A DNA stretch of 64,000 nucleotides, taken from CAWANP01 sp963783445 (GTDB taxonomy: Bacteria > Chloroflexota > Anaerolineae > JAAYZQ01). Of the stretch, positions 49,481 through 59,647 are shown piece by piece (position 1 is the first letter of the stretch; the number at the start of each line of letters is the position of its first letter). The stretch is taken from NCBI GenBank assembly GCA_963783445.1, contig CAWANP010000020.1:62001-126000 (forward strand). Reading direction: 5' to 3'. Below the pieces are notes generated by a model. That model was given only the letters and a program-made list of their open reading frames with translations. It was not told where the DNA came from and did not search any database. A program made the translations under genes and the position numbers.

Positions 49481-50740
49481 ATGGACAACCTTCGCCTGAG
49501 GGAGCAATTGAAGCGTCTCGGCCTGCGCCGGGGCATGGACACGGCAAGGGCGGAACCCAGACGGCAGGGGCAGCCTATCGAGGCACTGCTGCCTGGCGAG
49601 ATCGTGGATACCAACCGGGGAGCCTTTTTCCTGTATCGCGAGAGCTACGAGTCTGGCTACCGCCATGGCGACCATACCCTGGGCGATCTGCCGGCCCAAC
49701 CCGCGGAGGTCGCTGCCCGCCTGGCCCGAGACGAGCGGATGGGCGATGTGGACCACCAGCGCATCGCCTTTGTGGACACCGAAACCACCGGCCTGGCCGG
49801 GGGCACCGGTACTTATGCCTTTCTGGTGGGGGTGGGCCTTTTCGAGGGGGAGCGATTCACCATCCACCAGTTCTTCATGCGTGACTATCACGAGGAGCCA
49901 GCCCAGCTTGAGGCCCTGGGCACTCTGCTCGATGGCATGGAGGCGGTGGTCAGCTTTAACGGCAAGAGCTTTGATCTGCCCTTGTTGGAAACGCGCTTTA
50001 TCATGACTCGACAGCCGGCCCCTTTGGTTGGTGCCCCCCACCTGGACCTGCTGCCGGTGGCGCGACGCCTGTGGAAATATCGCCTTGACTCCTGTGCTCT
50101 ATCCTCGCTGGAAACCGAGGTCTTGGGTGTCCGGCGCACTCATGCCGATGTGCCGGGCTGGCTCATCCCCAGCTTGTACGCAGATTATGCCCGCAGCGGC
50201 GACGCCCGCGAGATGCCGCGCATCTTTTATCACAACGCCCAGGACATCCTGTCGCTCGTGACCCTGACCGCACGGCAAGGCACGTTGTTGACGGCTATTC
50301 CTCCCTTTGAGGCTGGCGTACCCGGTGAGGACCTATACGGCCTGGGCCGTCTGTTTCACGACCTGGGGCAACTGGATCACACCGAAGCAGCCTTCACACA
50401 GGCCGCCCGGACCAGCCAGTCCACCCAAGTCCGCGAGATGGCCATGCGCGACCTGGCCTACCTACTCAAGCGCCAGGAGCGCCGGGAGGAGGCGCTGCCC
50501 TTGTGGCAGCAACTCGTCGAGACGGCGGGCGCCGTCTATGCCTGCGAAGAACTGGCCAAGCACTATGAATGGCAGGACGAGGATCTATCGCAAGCACACA
50601 CCTTGACGCGCCAGGGCATCACCCTGACCAAAGCCTGGCCCTCCAATCCCAAGAAGCGTACCATCCTGGCAGACTTACAGCACCGGCTTGACCGCCTGGA
50701 ACATAAGCTAGAACTCCAACAGGAGACGGGAGACGAATGA
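49481..50740 (+). CDS. YprB-like ribonuclease H-fold nuclease with TPR tail
   Basis: 419 residues, intact. The exonuclease-like core begins with IAFVDTETTGLAGGTGTYAF (DEDD acidic pair Asp/Glu), then VVSFNGKSFDLPLLETRF and HNAQDILSLVTL with the last acidic residue. This matches the YprB_RNaseH-like family, predicted to be a 3'-5' nuclease. The C-terminal 130 residues form tetratricopeptide-like helices (YGLGRLFHDLGQLDHTEAAF). Substrate unknown. Translated from the same transcript as the CPBP protease. Confidence 0.87.
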   Translation: MDNLRLREQLKRLGLRRGMDTARAEPRRQGQPIEALLPGEIVDTNRGAFFLYRESYESGYRHGDHTLGDLPAQPAEVAARLARDERMGDVDHQRIAFVDTETTGLAGGTGTYAFLVGVGLFEGERFTIHQFFMRDYHEEPAQLEALGTLLDGMEAVVSFNGKSFDLPLLETRFIMTRQPAPLVGAPHLDLLPVARRLWKYRLDSCALSSLETEVLGVRRTHADVPGWLIPSLYADYARSGDAREMPRIFYHNAQDILSLVTLTARQGTLLTAIPPFEAGVPGEDLYGLGRLFHDLGQLDHTEAAFTQAARTSQSTQVREMAMRDLAYLLKRQERREEALPLWQQLVETAGAVYACEELAKHYEWQDEDLSQAHTLTRQGITLTKAWPSNPKKRTILADLQHRLDRLEHKLELQQETGDE

Positions 50741-50764
50741 CCAACAAAAGTACGCCAGCCCTGT

Positions 50765-50814
50765 CCGTCGACCGTCGTCTATTGTCTGTCGTCTGTCGTC
50801 CTTTGTCTATCGTC
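50765..50814 (+). repeat. GTCGTCTGTC-type low-complexity repeat
   Basis: Repeated GTCGTCTATTGTCT and GTCGTCTGTCGTCC words. It encodes the DDRQRTTDDRQ tail of the LysR protein. A related stretch (CTCGTCTTCTGTCCTTCGTC) lies near 53277. Confidence 0.5.
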
Positions 50815-51714
50815 CCCTTCCCCAAAGCGCTCCCGCGCGAAATCTAGGAACCGTGCCACCAAGGGATCGCCCGTCCGCTGAGGTAGGTAAGCCAGATACA
50901 GATCTCGGCAGAGATCCACACCCTCCAACCCAACGCAGGCCAAGTGTTTGCCCTCTTGGGCCTGCGCCGCTGCCTTGGATGACACAAAACCCAGACCCAA
51001 GCCCTGAGCCACTGCCTGCAGGACGGACTGAGTGCTGCCCAGGACCAATGCCACGCTGTCTTTCGGCAGCGCAATCCCGGTGGCAGAGAGTGCTGCTTCC
51101 ACACTCCTCCGCGTCCCCGAGCCCTCTTCGCGTAGAATGAGCGGTTGGCCACCCAGTTCCCCTACCGCGACCCGTTCCCGTCTGGCAAAAGGGTGGTCCG
51201 GCGGCACGGCCAGGACAACCTCGTCGCCCATGAGGCGCTCCAGGCGCAGTCCCGGCCGCCGGATAGTGGAGCCGATCATGCCCACATCCGCCTTGTCGGC
51301 CAGCAGCCTGCTGGCCACGTCGGCAGTGTCTGAGATGCTCATCTCTACATCAACCTGGGGGTACTCGCCCCGGAAAGCGGCCAAGATGCCTGGCAGTACG
51401 TATGCACCCGGAATCGTGCTCGCCGCCAGGGTCAGCACGCCCTGTTCCATGGTCTTGAGCGTGGCCAGCTCCCTTTGTAGCGCCTCATAGCTTGCCAGCG
51501 TTTCCCGGGCAAAAGCTACGACTTGTTCTCCGGCTGGGGTGAGTTCGGCCTGGCGCTTGGGCCCTCGTACCAGCAGCGCCAAGCCCACCTCGGCTTCCAT
51601 CCGCTGCACCTGCTTGGTGACAGCCGGTTGGCTGATGCGCTTTGCCCGTGCCGCCGCCGACAGGCTCCCCTGCTCAACGACGGCAACCAGAGTCCGCAGG
51701 TTTTTCAGGTTCAT
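50779..51714 (-). CDS. LysR-family regulator, selenium-metabolism-associated type
   Basis: 311 residues from ATG 51714. N-terminal winged helix (LRTLVAVVEQGSLSAAARAK, ISQPAVTKQVQRME), then a periplasmic-binding-like effector domain with ILREEGSGTRRSVE, a CysB/CysL-like ligand-site segment. The gene is divergent from yedE, with the shared 130-bp region holding an inverted repeat; LysR regulators normally control the divergent gene. A LysR group associated with selenium metabolism is known and this position fits. The last 11 residues come from a low-complexity repeat. Confidence 0.88.
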   Translation of the reverse strand: MNLKNLRTLVAVVEQGSLSAAARAKRISQPAVTKQVQRMEAEVGLALLVRGPKRQAELTPAGEQVVAFARETLASYEALQRELATLKTMEQGVLTLAASTIPGAYVLPGILAAFRGEYPQVDVEMSISDTADVASRLLADKADVGMIGSTIRRPGLRLERLMGDEVVLAVPPDHPFARRERVAVGELGGQPLILREEGSGTRRSVEAALSATGIALPKDSVALVLGSTQSVLQAVAQGLGLGFVSSKAAAQAQEGKHLACVGLEGVDLCRDLYLAYLPQRTGDPLVARFLDFARERFGEGDDRQRTTDDRQ

Positions 51715-51751
51715 TTGACACACCCCCAAATCTCTGTTATAATTAGTTCTC

Positions 51752-51776
51752 ACCTATATTCTATATAACAATAGGT
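51752..51776. promoter_or_regulatory. LysR-type operator between regulator and yedE
   Basis: ACCTAT-N13-ATAGGT, an inverted repeat with an AT-rich core, 38 bp from the regulator start and 67 bp from yedE. The length and symmetry match LysR recognition sites. Confidence 0.65.
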
Positions 51777-51843
51777 TATACAACGCCAGTATACTCACAA
51801 AGTCGCGCCAAGTCAAATTGATGCGACGGAAAGGAAGTGCAGG

Positions 51844-52953
51844 ATGGCATCTGCTACACGCTTCTTCGCCTCACGACTGGGTATCATCGTCGTGGGCGCG
51901 ATCATCGGCATCCTGGCCCCCCTTCTGCAGAAGCTGGGCAATCCCGGGAACATGGGCGTCTGCGTGGCCTGTTTCGAGCGTGACATCGCCGGAGCACTAG
52001 GCTTGCACCGCGCGGCCGTCGTGCAGTACCTCCGTCCAGAGATCTTTGGCTTTGTCCTGGGGGCGACCATCGCTGCCCTGGTGTTCAGGGAGTTCAAGGC
52101 CCGGACCGGTTCAGCCCCCATCGCGCGCTTCTTCCTCGGCGTCTTTGCCATGATTGGGGCCCTCGTCTTTCTCGGTTGCCCCTGGCGGGCGCTGTTTCGC
52201 CTGGCCGGTGGTGACCTGAATGCCATTGTAGGATTGGCCGGTCTGGCCGTGGGCATCAGTATTGGCGTCTGGTTCCTGAAAAATGGCTACAACCTCGGTC
52301 GCTCGCGGCCCACCCGCGCGGCGGTGGGTTGGATCATGCCCATCCTCATGATCTTTTTCCTGTTGTTGGCCATCTTCACGCCAACCTTTTCCGAGGGAGG
52401 GCCGATTTTCACCAGCAAAGAGGGACCAGGTTCCCAATACGCCCCCCTCATCATCTCGCTCCTGGCCGGCCTGGTCATCGGCGTCCTGGCCCAGCGCACC
52501 CGCTTCTGCACCATGGGCTCCATCCGCGACGTGATCCTTATGCGCGACACACACCTGATCAGCGGCGTGGGCGGGCTGTTGGTGGCTGCCTTTGTTATGA
52601 ACCTGATCCTGGGTCAGTTCAATCCCGGAGTCTATGGCCAGCCAGTGGCCCATAGTAACCAAATCTGGAATTTCCTGGGCATGGTGCTGGCTGGGCTAGC
52701 CTTCGCCTTGGCCGGGGGCTGCCCCGGGCGCCAGCTTTTCATGTCTGGGGAAGGGGACGGCGACGCGGGCGTTTTTGTCCTGGGCATGCTCGTGGGAGCA
52801 GCCTTTGCCCACAACTTTAGCCTGGCCGCCAAACCCGACAACGTGTCAGCGGGCACCGTGGGTGGACCGTCGCCCTGGGGCATGGCTGCCGTAGTGGTTG
52901 GCCTGGTGGTCTGTGTGGCGCTCGGCTTTGCCATGCGCGAGAAGTACGAGTGA
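51844..52953 (+). CDS. yedE: YedE-family selenium/sulfur transporter
   Basis: 369 residues, intact, with about ten membrane helices. Two YeeE/YedE halves, each with short Cys-containing motifs: GVCVACFERDIAG, GALVFLGCPWRALFRLAGGD, RTRFCTMGSIRD and AGGCPGRQLFMSGEGD. Related YeeE proteins import thiosulfate; this subgroup, next to YedF and a desulfurase, is the one tied to selenium metabolism. ATG has AAGGAAG upstream. First gene of a three-gene cluster. Confidence 0.9.
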   Translation: MASATRFFASRLGIIVVGAIIGILAPLLQKLGNPGNMGVCVACFERDIAGALGLHRAAVVQYLRPEIFGFVLGATIAALVFREFKARTGSAPIARFFLGVFAMIGALVFLGCPWRALFRLAGGDLNAIVGLAGLAVGISIGVWFLKNGYNLGRSRPTRAAVGWIMPILMIFFLLLAIFTPTFSEGGPIFTSKEGPGSQYAPLIISLLAGLVIGVLAQRTRFCTMGSIRDVILMRDTHLISGVGGLLVAAFVMNLILGQFNPGVYGQPVAHSNQIWNFLGMVLAGLAFALAGGCPGRQLFMSGEGDGDAGVFVLGMLVGAAFAHNFSLAAKPDNVSAGTVGGPSPWGMAAVVVGLVVCVALGFAMREKYE

Positions 52954-52972
52954 CGAGAAGGAGAGAATGAAC

Positions 52973-53200
52973 ATGTCAACGGAAGTACCCGGCAGCACAG
53001 TTGATGCTCGCGGTCTCTCCTGCCCCCAGCCTGTAATCATGACCCGCAACGCCATCAAGGTCGCGGGGGAGGGGCCGCTCGAGGTCCTGGTAGAAACGGG
53101 GACATCACGTGACAATGTGTCGCGCATGGCCCACAGGGAAGGCTGGCAGGTGGAGGTCCAGGACATCGAAGACGGATTCAAGCTGATCTTGAGCAAGTAG
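52973..53200 (+). CDS. yedF: YedF/TusA-like sulfur (selenium) carrier protein
   Basis: 75 residues. TusA fold with the active Cys17 in ARGLSCPQPV. TusA carries persulfide in tRNA thiolation; the YedF branch is linked to selenium. Two in-frame ATGs exist (52967, 52973); 52973 has better spacing from GGAG. It begins 19 bp after yedE. Confidence 0.88.
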   Translation: MSTEVPGSTVDARGLSCPQPVIMTRNAIKVAGEGPLEVLVETGTSRDNVSRMAHREGWQVEVQDIEDGFKLILSK

Positions 53201-53317
53201 GCCCTCTAGCCACTCGTTGGGATCAAAGAGGACGGAGGACGCCTGAAGAATGGGGGATGGCTCAGCAGCTGACTGTTCCTCGTCTTCTGTCCTTCGTCCG
53301 CTATCGGAGGTTACATC

Positions 53318-54485
53318 ATGATCTATTTCGACAACGCTGCCACCTCCTGGCCCAAGCCCTCAGGTGTGGCCGAAGCCATGGTTCACTTCCTGAACCACGT
53401 TGGCGCCAATCCAGGGCGTTCGGGGCACCGTCTATCGTTGGAAGCGGGACGGATCGTCTACGACGCCCGGGAAGCCGCGGCCGAGCTCTTTGGCGTAGCC
53501 GACCCGCTGCGCGTGGTCTTTGGTGCCAACGTCACCGAAGCTCTCAACCTGGCCCTGCGCGGCTACCTACGCCCCGGAGACCACGTCGTCACCAGCAGCA
53601 TGGAGCACAACTCGATGATGCGACCTTTGCGCGCCCTGGCCGCAGGCACAGATGGCGGCCCCATCGAGCTGACCGTGGTACCCTGTTCACCACAAGGCTT
53701 TCTCGATCTTGCCGACCTTGAGGCTGCCCTGCGCCCCAACACGGCAATGATCGCCCTCAATCACGCCTCCAACGTCTGCGGCTCGCTCCTCCCCGTGCGA
53801 GAGGCCGGGGAAGTAGCCCGGCGGCATGGCTGCCTGTTGCTGGTGGACGTTGCCCAGACAGCCGGCGCCTATCCCATAGACATGGAGGCCGACAGCATCG
53901 ACCTCCTGGCGTTTACCGGCCATAAGGCATTGGGCGGCCCCATGGGTACCGGTGGCCTGATCATCGGCGAGCGGGTGGACCTGGAGCGCTTCATGCCCCT
54001 CAAGCGAGGTGGCACCGGTAGCCGCTCCGAGCACGAGGAGCAGCCCGATTTCCTGCCCGATATGTGCGAAAGCGGCACGGCCAATACCGTCGGCCTGGCC
54101 GGGCTGCTTGCTGGCATTCGCTGGGTGATGGAACGTGACGTAGACGCCATCCGCCAGCACGAGGTCGAGCTGGCCCAGCGGCTCATCGATGGCTTGTGCG
54201 ACATACCCGGGGTGGCTGTATACGGTGGTCGGGATGCGACCCGCCAGACTTCGACCATTGCCTTCAACGTCGAAGGTTTGGCTCCATCAGAGGTGGGTTT
54301 GCGCCTGGACGATGACTATGACATCATGTGCCGCGTGGGCCTGCACTGCTCTCCCGCTGCACACAAGACCTTGGGTACCTTTCCCCAGAGGCACAGTTCG
54401 CTTTGGACTGGGCGCCTTCAACACACTGGACGAAGTGGACGTGGCGATAGGGGCCGTCCGCGAGATTGCCCAGGCAAAAGGGTAG
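53318..54485 (+). CDS. Cysteine desulfurase / selenocysteine lyase family aminotransferase V (one frameshift)
   Basis: About 389 residues. PLP enzyme that removes sulfur from Cys or selenium from Sec as a persulfide/selenide. The PLP Lys203 is in FTGHKALGGPMGTG; the catalytic Cys is likely that in RVGLHCSPAAHKTLG. The sequence matches the group of desulfurase-like proteins typically clustered with yedE/yedF. A one-base break near 54388 joins TLGTFP to GTVRFGLGAFNT. Spacing from yedF is 117 bp. Likely role here: delivering selenium for selenophosphate. Confidence 0.9.
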
Positions 54486-54527
54486 GACGCGAGAAGCCAG
54501 GGTACGCAGCCAATACACACCACTGAG

Positions 54528-54555
54528 GGTCCAGCCCAAAGGCTGGACCTTTTCC
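54528..54555 (+). terminator. Rho-independent terminator of the selenium cluster
   Basis: GGTCCAGCC-CAAA-GGCTGGACC, a perfect 9-bp stem, followed by TTTTCC. Confidence 0.85.
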
Positions 54556-54567
54556 ACTATTGGGCGC

Positions 54568-54596
54568 TTGACGGCCAAATGGCAAGATGCTATAAT
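54568..54596 (+). promoter_or_regulatory. Strong sigma-70-like promoter
   Basis: TTGACG (54568-54573), exactly 17-bp spacer, TATAAT (54591-54596). Transcription should start near 54603, some 120 nt before the glycosidase gene. Confidence 0.8.
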
Positions 54597-54602
54597 GTCC
54601 TC

Positions 54603-54725
54603 ACTTGAGGAGGTAGCTCACGGGGAACAGGCGTTTTTCGAGAAGGGGGCATGGCCAGGCATTTAGGGAGCAAGCAGCCCGGCCGGTCCCCTCTGGTAAT
54701 CAGGCCGGTGCAAGGCTCGATGGGA
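54603..54725 (+). ncRNA. Structured leader or small RNA candidate
   Basis: The leader folds by eye into a long hairpin: AGAAGGGGGCATGGCC (from about 54640) pairs with GGCCGGTCCCCTCT (54681-54694) with few bulges, enclosing a 24-nt loop that ends AAGCAGCCC. A second stem CCGGCC / GGCCGG follows. The apical AGCAGCC resembles the SRP RNA core, but no GNRA tetraloop is seen, so I do not call it SRP RNA. It could be a riboswitch or a small RNA from the promoter at 54568. Confidence 0.35.
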
Positions 54726-56403
54726 TGTTAGCGTCTATAAGAAGGCACTGAAAGCAACGATACTCTTGCTGCTTGTATTTCTGGCTTTGTCGTGCCTGTT
54801 CTATCCGCGCCAGCGTCGGTCGGCACTTTGCTCTCTGGGGGAATGGGTCTTTCCCGGCAGCAAGCGGCAGGGACTTGAACCCCGCGCTGGCAGGCGGACA
54901 ACCTGAGAAAGGCGCGGTTGTCGTCTGCCTTTCTTCCTTTTGTCGTCAACGAGCGCTTGCCCTGTTCGGTGGATTCTCCATTTGGGATTCAGATTGCAGC
55001 ACTGCACCAGGTAATGCAGAGCGAACCTGGTGCGGCGATGACCCAGGCCGAGGCCGCATGGTTGGCACGCTACGATGAGGGATTCCCCGAGTTGACCCAA
55101 GCACTGAAGGCCAGCGGCGCCTGTTGGACCCGTGTGCGGGTCGACTGGGCCCTGATCCAGCCCGATCCACCGCCCGCAGACTATGTCTGGGGTCCCTACC
55201 ATGATGATAAGCTGCGCCAGGTGGCCGAGGCGGGTGTACAGTTGATCGCCCATGTCGATAGCGTCCCAGAGTGGGCGGGAGATCTGGCCTATGGGCCCAT
55301 TCATCACGATCGGCTGGATGATTTTGCCCAGTTCCTGACTGATCTTGTGAACCGGTACAAGCGCGCCCCCTACAATATTCACCACTGGGAGCTGTTCAAC
55401 GAGCCTGACCGGACCTTCCTGTCCGACTATCGGGGTGGATGGGGTCTCAACGCCGAGCGATATGCAGAAATGCTTGCCATAGCCTATGGGGCGATCAAGA
55501 CTGCCGACCCGGACGCTACGGTCCTGATGGGAGGCGTAGCCCACGACTGGTTCCTCGAGTACGGTGGCCCGTTCTACCGCTATTTCTCCGACGAGGTGAT
55601 AGAAGCGGCCGGTTCCGGCGATAGTGTTCCCTGGGATGTGACCAACTTCCACTACTTTCCCGATTTCCACAAAGAGTGGGAGAGATGGGATCCCCAGAGC
55701 GAGGAACAGATCAAGGGCTGGCTACCGGCTCCTACTTGCGGCGACTTGTTCGATGGCGAGGGCAGAACCTATGAGGTGGGAGGCGTTGACCTGATGGCCA
55801 AGGCATCTCATTTTGCCAATCGTATGCGTGCCTGCTTTGGCTGTAGAGAAACCAATCTGGGTCACGGAACTGGGCGAGCATGGCTATCCCTACGATCCTG
55901 ACAACTCGGAGCATCCGGATGACCCCTATTGGTCGATCAAGCAGCAAGCCCGTTACGTAGTCAAAGGATACGCGCGTGGCCTGGCGGCTGGTGTACAAAA
56001 GATCATTTGGTTTGTCTTGGTCTCTCCACCCTACGATTACCAAGCACAGGGGCTCTTGTACCAGGACGATTGGTCGCCCAAACCGGCTTTCCATGCCTAC
56101 CAGACGCTGACTTTCGAATTGGGGGGCTATACTTATACCCGTGCCTTGGATGTTCCTGACGTTGAAGGCTATGTCTTTCACGATGCTGGGCACCGGGAAA
56201 AGACCGTAGCTTGGGGCGTGGTCGATCCGGATAGCGGGATAACAGTCCCATTGACCTTTGCCCTGACCAGCAGGCTGCGCACCGTCGATCTCCTGGGCAA
56301 TGTGACCTTTGTCGATGACGGTGGTGCTGGTGACGCGGATGGGAAAAAGAACGGGGCCGTACAACTCCAGATGACGGCCGATCCAGTCTTTGTATCGCAG
56401 TGA
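54726..56403 (+). CDS. Secreted (beta/alpha)8-barrel glycoside hydrolase, GH39/GH5-like (about three frameshifts)
   Basis: About 558 residues. The N-terminus gives a lipoprotein-like signal (LLLLVFLALSC) after a break near 54750; a second break near 54910 and a third near 55845 interrupt it. The catalytic domain begins GIQIAALHQVM and has the acid/base Glu in HHWELFNEPD and the nucleophile Glu in PIWVTELGEHGYP, the pattern of clan GH-A. A C-terminal beta domain follows. It would act on surface or environmental polysaccharide. It opens a polysaccharide-related gene region. Confidence 0.78.
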
Positions 56404-56417
56404 GGGAAAAGCCAGGG

Positions 56418-57609
56418 ATGACCACAGATGGCATTCCGGACCACGATAGCTTGGACGCCAGTCCTACGGACGGGCAGGATACTCCTGTGCGGTCCCTGAC
56501 GGCGGAAGGTCTGCGTATCATATTCCAGCAGGAATTGATACCCCTGCGCGAGGAACTGACAGACATTCGAGGCGAGTTGGAATGCCAGCAGAACGCTTTG
56601 GCGGAATATTCATCAACAGGTACAGCAGTTCGTGGGCGACCCAGCAAGAGACGAGGCGTGGAAGCAGCAACGGATACTGCCCGTACTGCTGGGTTGCGAC
56701 ATTAGGGGTACTGGTAGGCATGATTGGAGGACTACTGCTGCGTCCGGCTGGTCCCGATGCATCCCTTCTGGTACAAGCTGGCGATGCTTATGAAGTCATG
56801 GGCAAGGGCGAGGAGACCCGTCAGATTCTAGACCAACTACTTGAGCAAGGCATAGGCGATGCGGATATCCTTGTACGGATTGGGGAGGTTTACCAAGCAG
56901 CGAAAGAGTATGGAAGCGCGATAGAGGTTCTGGAACAGGCTGTGAGCAAAGATCAGAGCAACGAGAAGACGCGATTGGCTCTGGCACGCGGTTATGGGAA
57001 AGCAGGAAGGTTTGAAGATGCCATTTTAGAATACGAACGTCTGATCGCGATGGACCCAGACAATGTGAACTATCACCTGGAATGGCTTCACTCACTGGGG
57101 CCTGGGTGAACAGCGGCCAGGTCATTTCCCAGTACCAAAAAGGCTTATTGAGCTGGATCCGGACAACTGGTTAGCCTACTACCGTCAGGGCGAAGTGTAC
57201 CACGCTCTGGAAAGGTATGACGCGGCTCTGGAGCGAATACCAGAAAGTCTCGCTATATTAACCCAGATCATTATTGGAGCAGGATAAACTCGGCACAGGC
57301 CTATGTGGGCCTGAACGACCAGGCTCGCGCCATACAGCAGTACCAGGCTGCAATAGAGTTCGACCCTGGCCAGGCGGAGGTCATGATGATTGGCTGAAGC
57401 GTACCTGAGTCAGGGTTATTTCGAGCTGGCCTTGCAGCCGTACCAAATAGCTGTGAGGCTTGAGCCTGATTCGGCTGACGCAAACCTAGGTTTGGGGAAG
57501 GTGTATCTGAACCTGGCACGATGCCGAGATAAAGTTCCTGGAAGCACTCAGGTTGGACAGTTACAATGCACAAGCAAGAGAGGGCCTGGCAGCCTGCAGT
57601 GCACAGTAG
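56418..57609 (+). CDS. TPR-repeat protein with one membrane helix (several frameshifts)
   Basis: About 397 residues. A charged cytosolic N-terminus (LRIIFQQELIPLREELTDIR, coiled coil), a membrane helix (WVATLGVLVGMIGGLLL) and then at least seven tetratricopeptide repeats (AYEVMGKGEETRQILDQLL, YGSAIEVLEQAVSKDQSNE, YDAALEQYQKVS-like and so on). Breaks near 56690, 57105, 57225, 57265 and 57395 at least. TPR proteins of this type scaffold secretion or polysaccharide machinery. Start is ATG 56418 (GAGGG upstream), 14 bp after the glycosidase stop. Confidence 0.72.
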
Positions 57610-57640
57610 CTGGCCTGCGTCGGAAGGATAAATCTGCGAG

Positions 57641-58594
57641 ATGATAGACGGCAAGTGCGTAGGAGTGGTAGTCCCAGCCTACAACGAAGGAAAGGCTAAT
57701 CACAAAGGTTATTGAATCGATGCCTGCTTTCGTCGATTGCATTTACGTGGTAGATGATTGCAGCCCCTACGACTACTCGTGAACGTGTGATCGCTTGTAG
57801 GAGCCAGCCCACATTGAAAACGCGCCTGGAATTCTTGATGCAGTATATGACGAACCTTGGTGTGGGCCGAGCAATCGTGACCGAATACCACAAAGCAAGA
57901 GAGGAAGGTATGGATGTTATCGCCGTAATGGCAGGCGATCGCCAGATGGATCCTGATGAACTGGGGAGAGTCGTTGAGCCTGTAATCCGGGAGAGGCGGA
58001 TTATGTAAAAGGAAACCGCCTGTACACTGGAGAAGCGTGGCACAAGATCCCTAGGCATCGCTACCTAGGAAATGCTTTCCTGTCCCTGATGACCAAGATT
58101 GTCTCCGGATACTGGCATGTGGCCGACTCGCAATCAGGTTATACGGCCATCTCGGTCCAAGCTATTCAGCTGCTGTCGTTGGAGAAGCTTTTCCCTGCGC
58201 TATGGCTACCCCAACCACTTGCTCATCATGCTCAATGTACTGGGGCAGCGTGCGCGATGTACCAGTACGTCCTATCTATAACATTGGGGAAAAAGTCCAA
58301 TATCCGGCTGTGGAAATAGTCGTTCTTTTTACCCTGCCGGATGAGTTTTCTGGCGGATGAAAGAGAAATATATCATCCGAGACTTTCACTGGCTGGGGTT
58401 TCTTTTACATGCTGGGCCTGACCTTGTTCCCTGTCGGACTATTGCTGGGTCTCTATTTGGTCTACCATCGTCTCTTTCTGGGCCGGGTCGCCGTTACAAG
58501 CGCACTGTTCGCCACGTTCCTGTTCGTGTCGGGCCTGCAGTCCCTGTTCTTTGCCATGTGGTTTGATATGGAATACAACCGCGATCTTAGATAG
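57641..58594 (+). CDS. GT2 glycosyltransferase, polyprenyl-phosphate sugar type (several frameshifts)
   Basis: About 317 residues after repair. Family 2 signatures: VVVPAYNEGK at the start, IYVVDDCSPYD, VIAVMAGDRQMDPDEL (metal-binding Asp) and YVKGNRLYTGE; then the DPM1-like part GYPNHLLIMLN and VRPIYNIGEKS, and two C-terminal membrane helices (GFFYMLGLTLFPVGLLLGL-like, ALFATFLFVSGLQSLFFAMW). Such enzymes load a sugar onto a lipid carrier or a surface glycan. Breaks near 57695, 57780, 58000, 58195 and 58330. ATG has AAGGATAA upstream. Confidence 0.75.
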
Positions 58595-58601
58595 AGACGT
58601 T

Positions 58602-59647
58602 ATGAAGGTGTTAGTGGATATTACTCACCCAGCGCATGTTCACTTTTTCAGAGAATGTGATACAGGAATGGATTGCTCGCGGGCATCGGGTGATTATCAC
58701 CAGCCGCGATAAGGATCTAACCCTATCCTTGCTTGACAGGTATGCCCTTCCACACACACGACTCAGTCGGGCGGGCAGTGGGCTACCGGGGCTGGGTTGG
58801 GAAAGACGGATACCCGAGGCAGTAGATTGTGGCGTGTTGTGCGGAGCGAGCGCCCGACGGTACTAGTGGGTGTTGGCGGTACTTTTATTGCTCCAGTTGG
58901 TTGGTTGACTGGCACGCCCGTCGTGCTCTTTACCGATACGGAGCATGCTCGGGCGGCTAATGCGCTTGCGTTCCCTTTCGCTGACGCGATCTGCACACCG
59001 GCCTGCTACGAGGATCAGGTCGGAGACAAGCACCTGAGCTATGTGGGCTATCAGGAGTTGGCCGAGCTGCACCCGCAGCCGTTTCGTGCCTGACCCATCC
59101 CGGCTGCAGGTATTCGGCTTGTCGCCAAACGATCGATACATTGTGATGCGCCTTGTTGCATGGGCATCTGCACACGACATTGGCGACAGGGGCTTTACCG
59201 ATCTGAAAAGCGCCGTGGAGCTTCTGTCAGGCTACGGTCGAGTCTTGATCTCGTCTGAGATGTCCTTGCCGCCGGAAGTGGCAAACTGCGCCATACGTAC
59301 TGCGCCGGAGTACATTCACCATCTTCTGGCCTATGCCACGCTGTACATCGGTGAGAGCGCCACGATGGCCAGTGAGAGCGCCATTCTGGGGGTCCCAGCC
59401 ATTCTACTGTCCACATCCAGCCGGGGCTATACAAATGAACAGGAACACAAGTACAGACTGGTATTCAACTTTTCGGAGCAGAGCAGGCACTTGGCAAAGC
59501 GCAAGAGTTGCTTCGTAGGCCGGGTCTGCGCTCTGAGTGGCAGCAAAGACTTACTAGAATGCTCGCCGAGGTCACCGACGTAACCGCCTATATTGTCGAC
59601 ATCGTGGAAGCTTATGCCTGGTTCTCTTTTGCCACCCACTCAGATGA
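58602..59647 (+). CDS. DUF354 family glycosyltransferase-like protein (several frameshifts)
   Basis: About 347 residues after repair. It opens MKVLVDITHPAHVHFFREC and later shows GVGGTFIAPVGWLTG, VLFTDTEHARAANALAFPFAD, ICTPACYEDQVGDKHLSYVG, ISSEMSLPPE and YIGESATMASESAILGVPAI, all typical of DUF354, a GT-B-like family found in polysaccharide clusters. The reading frame changes at about 58645, 58790, 59090 and 59500. It overlaps the next gene by ATGATG near 59645. Acceptor and donor sugars unknown. Confidence 0.72.

Noticed and set aside
54603..54725. Signal recognition particle RNA
   Set aside because: The AGCAGCC core word is present, but the conserved GNRA loop and the CAGG/GGAA spacing are not, so the class is not supported.
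54603..54725. tRNA(Sec) gene near the selenium cluster
   Set aside because: No UCA anticodon arm, T-loop GGTTCRANTCC or long variable arm can be placed; no selC was found by eye elsewhere in the window.
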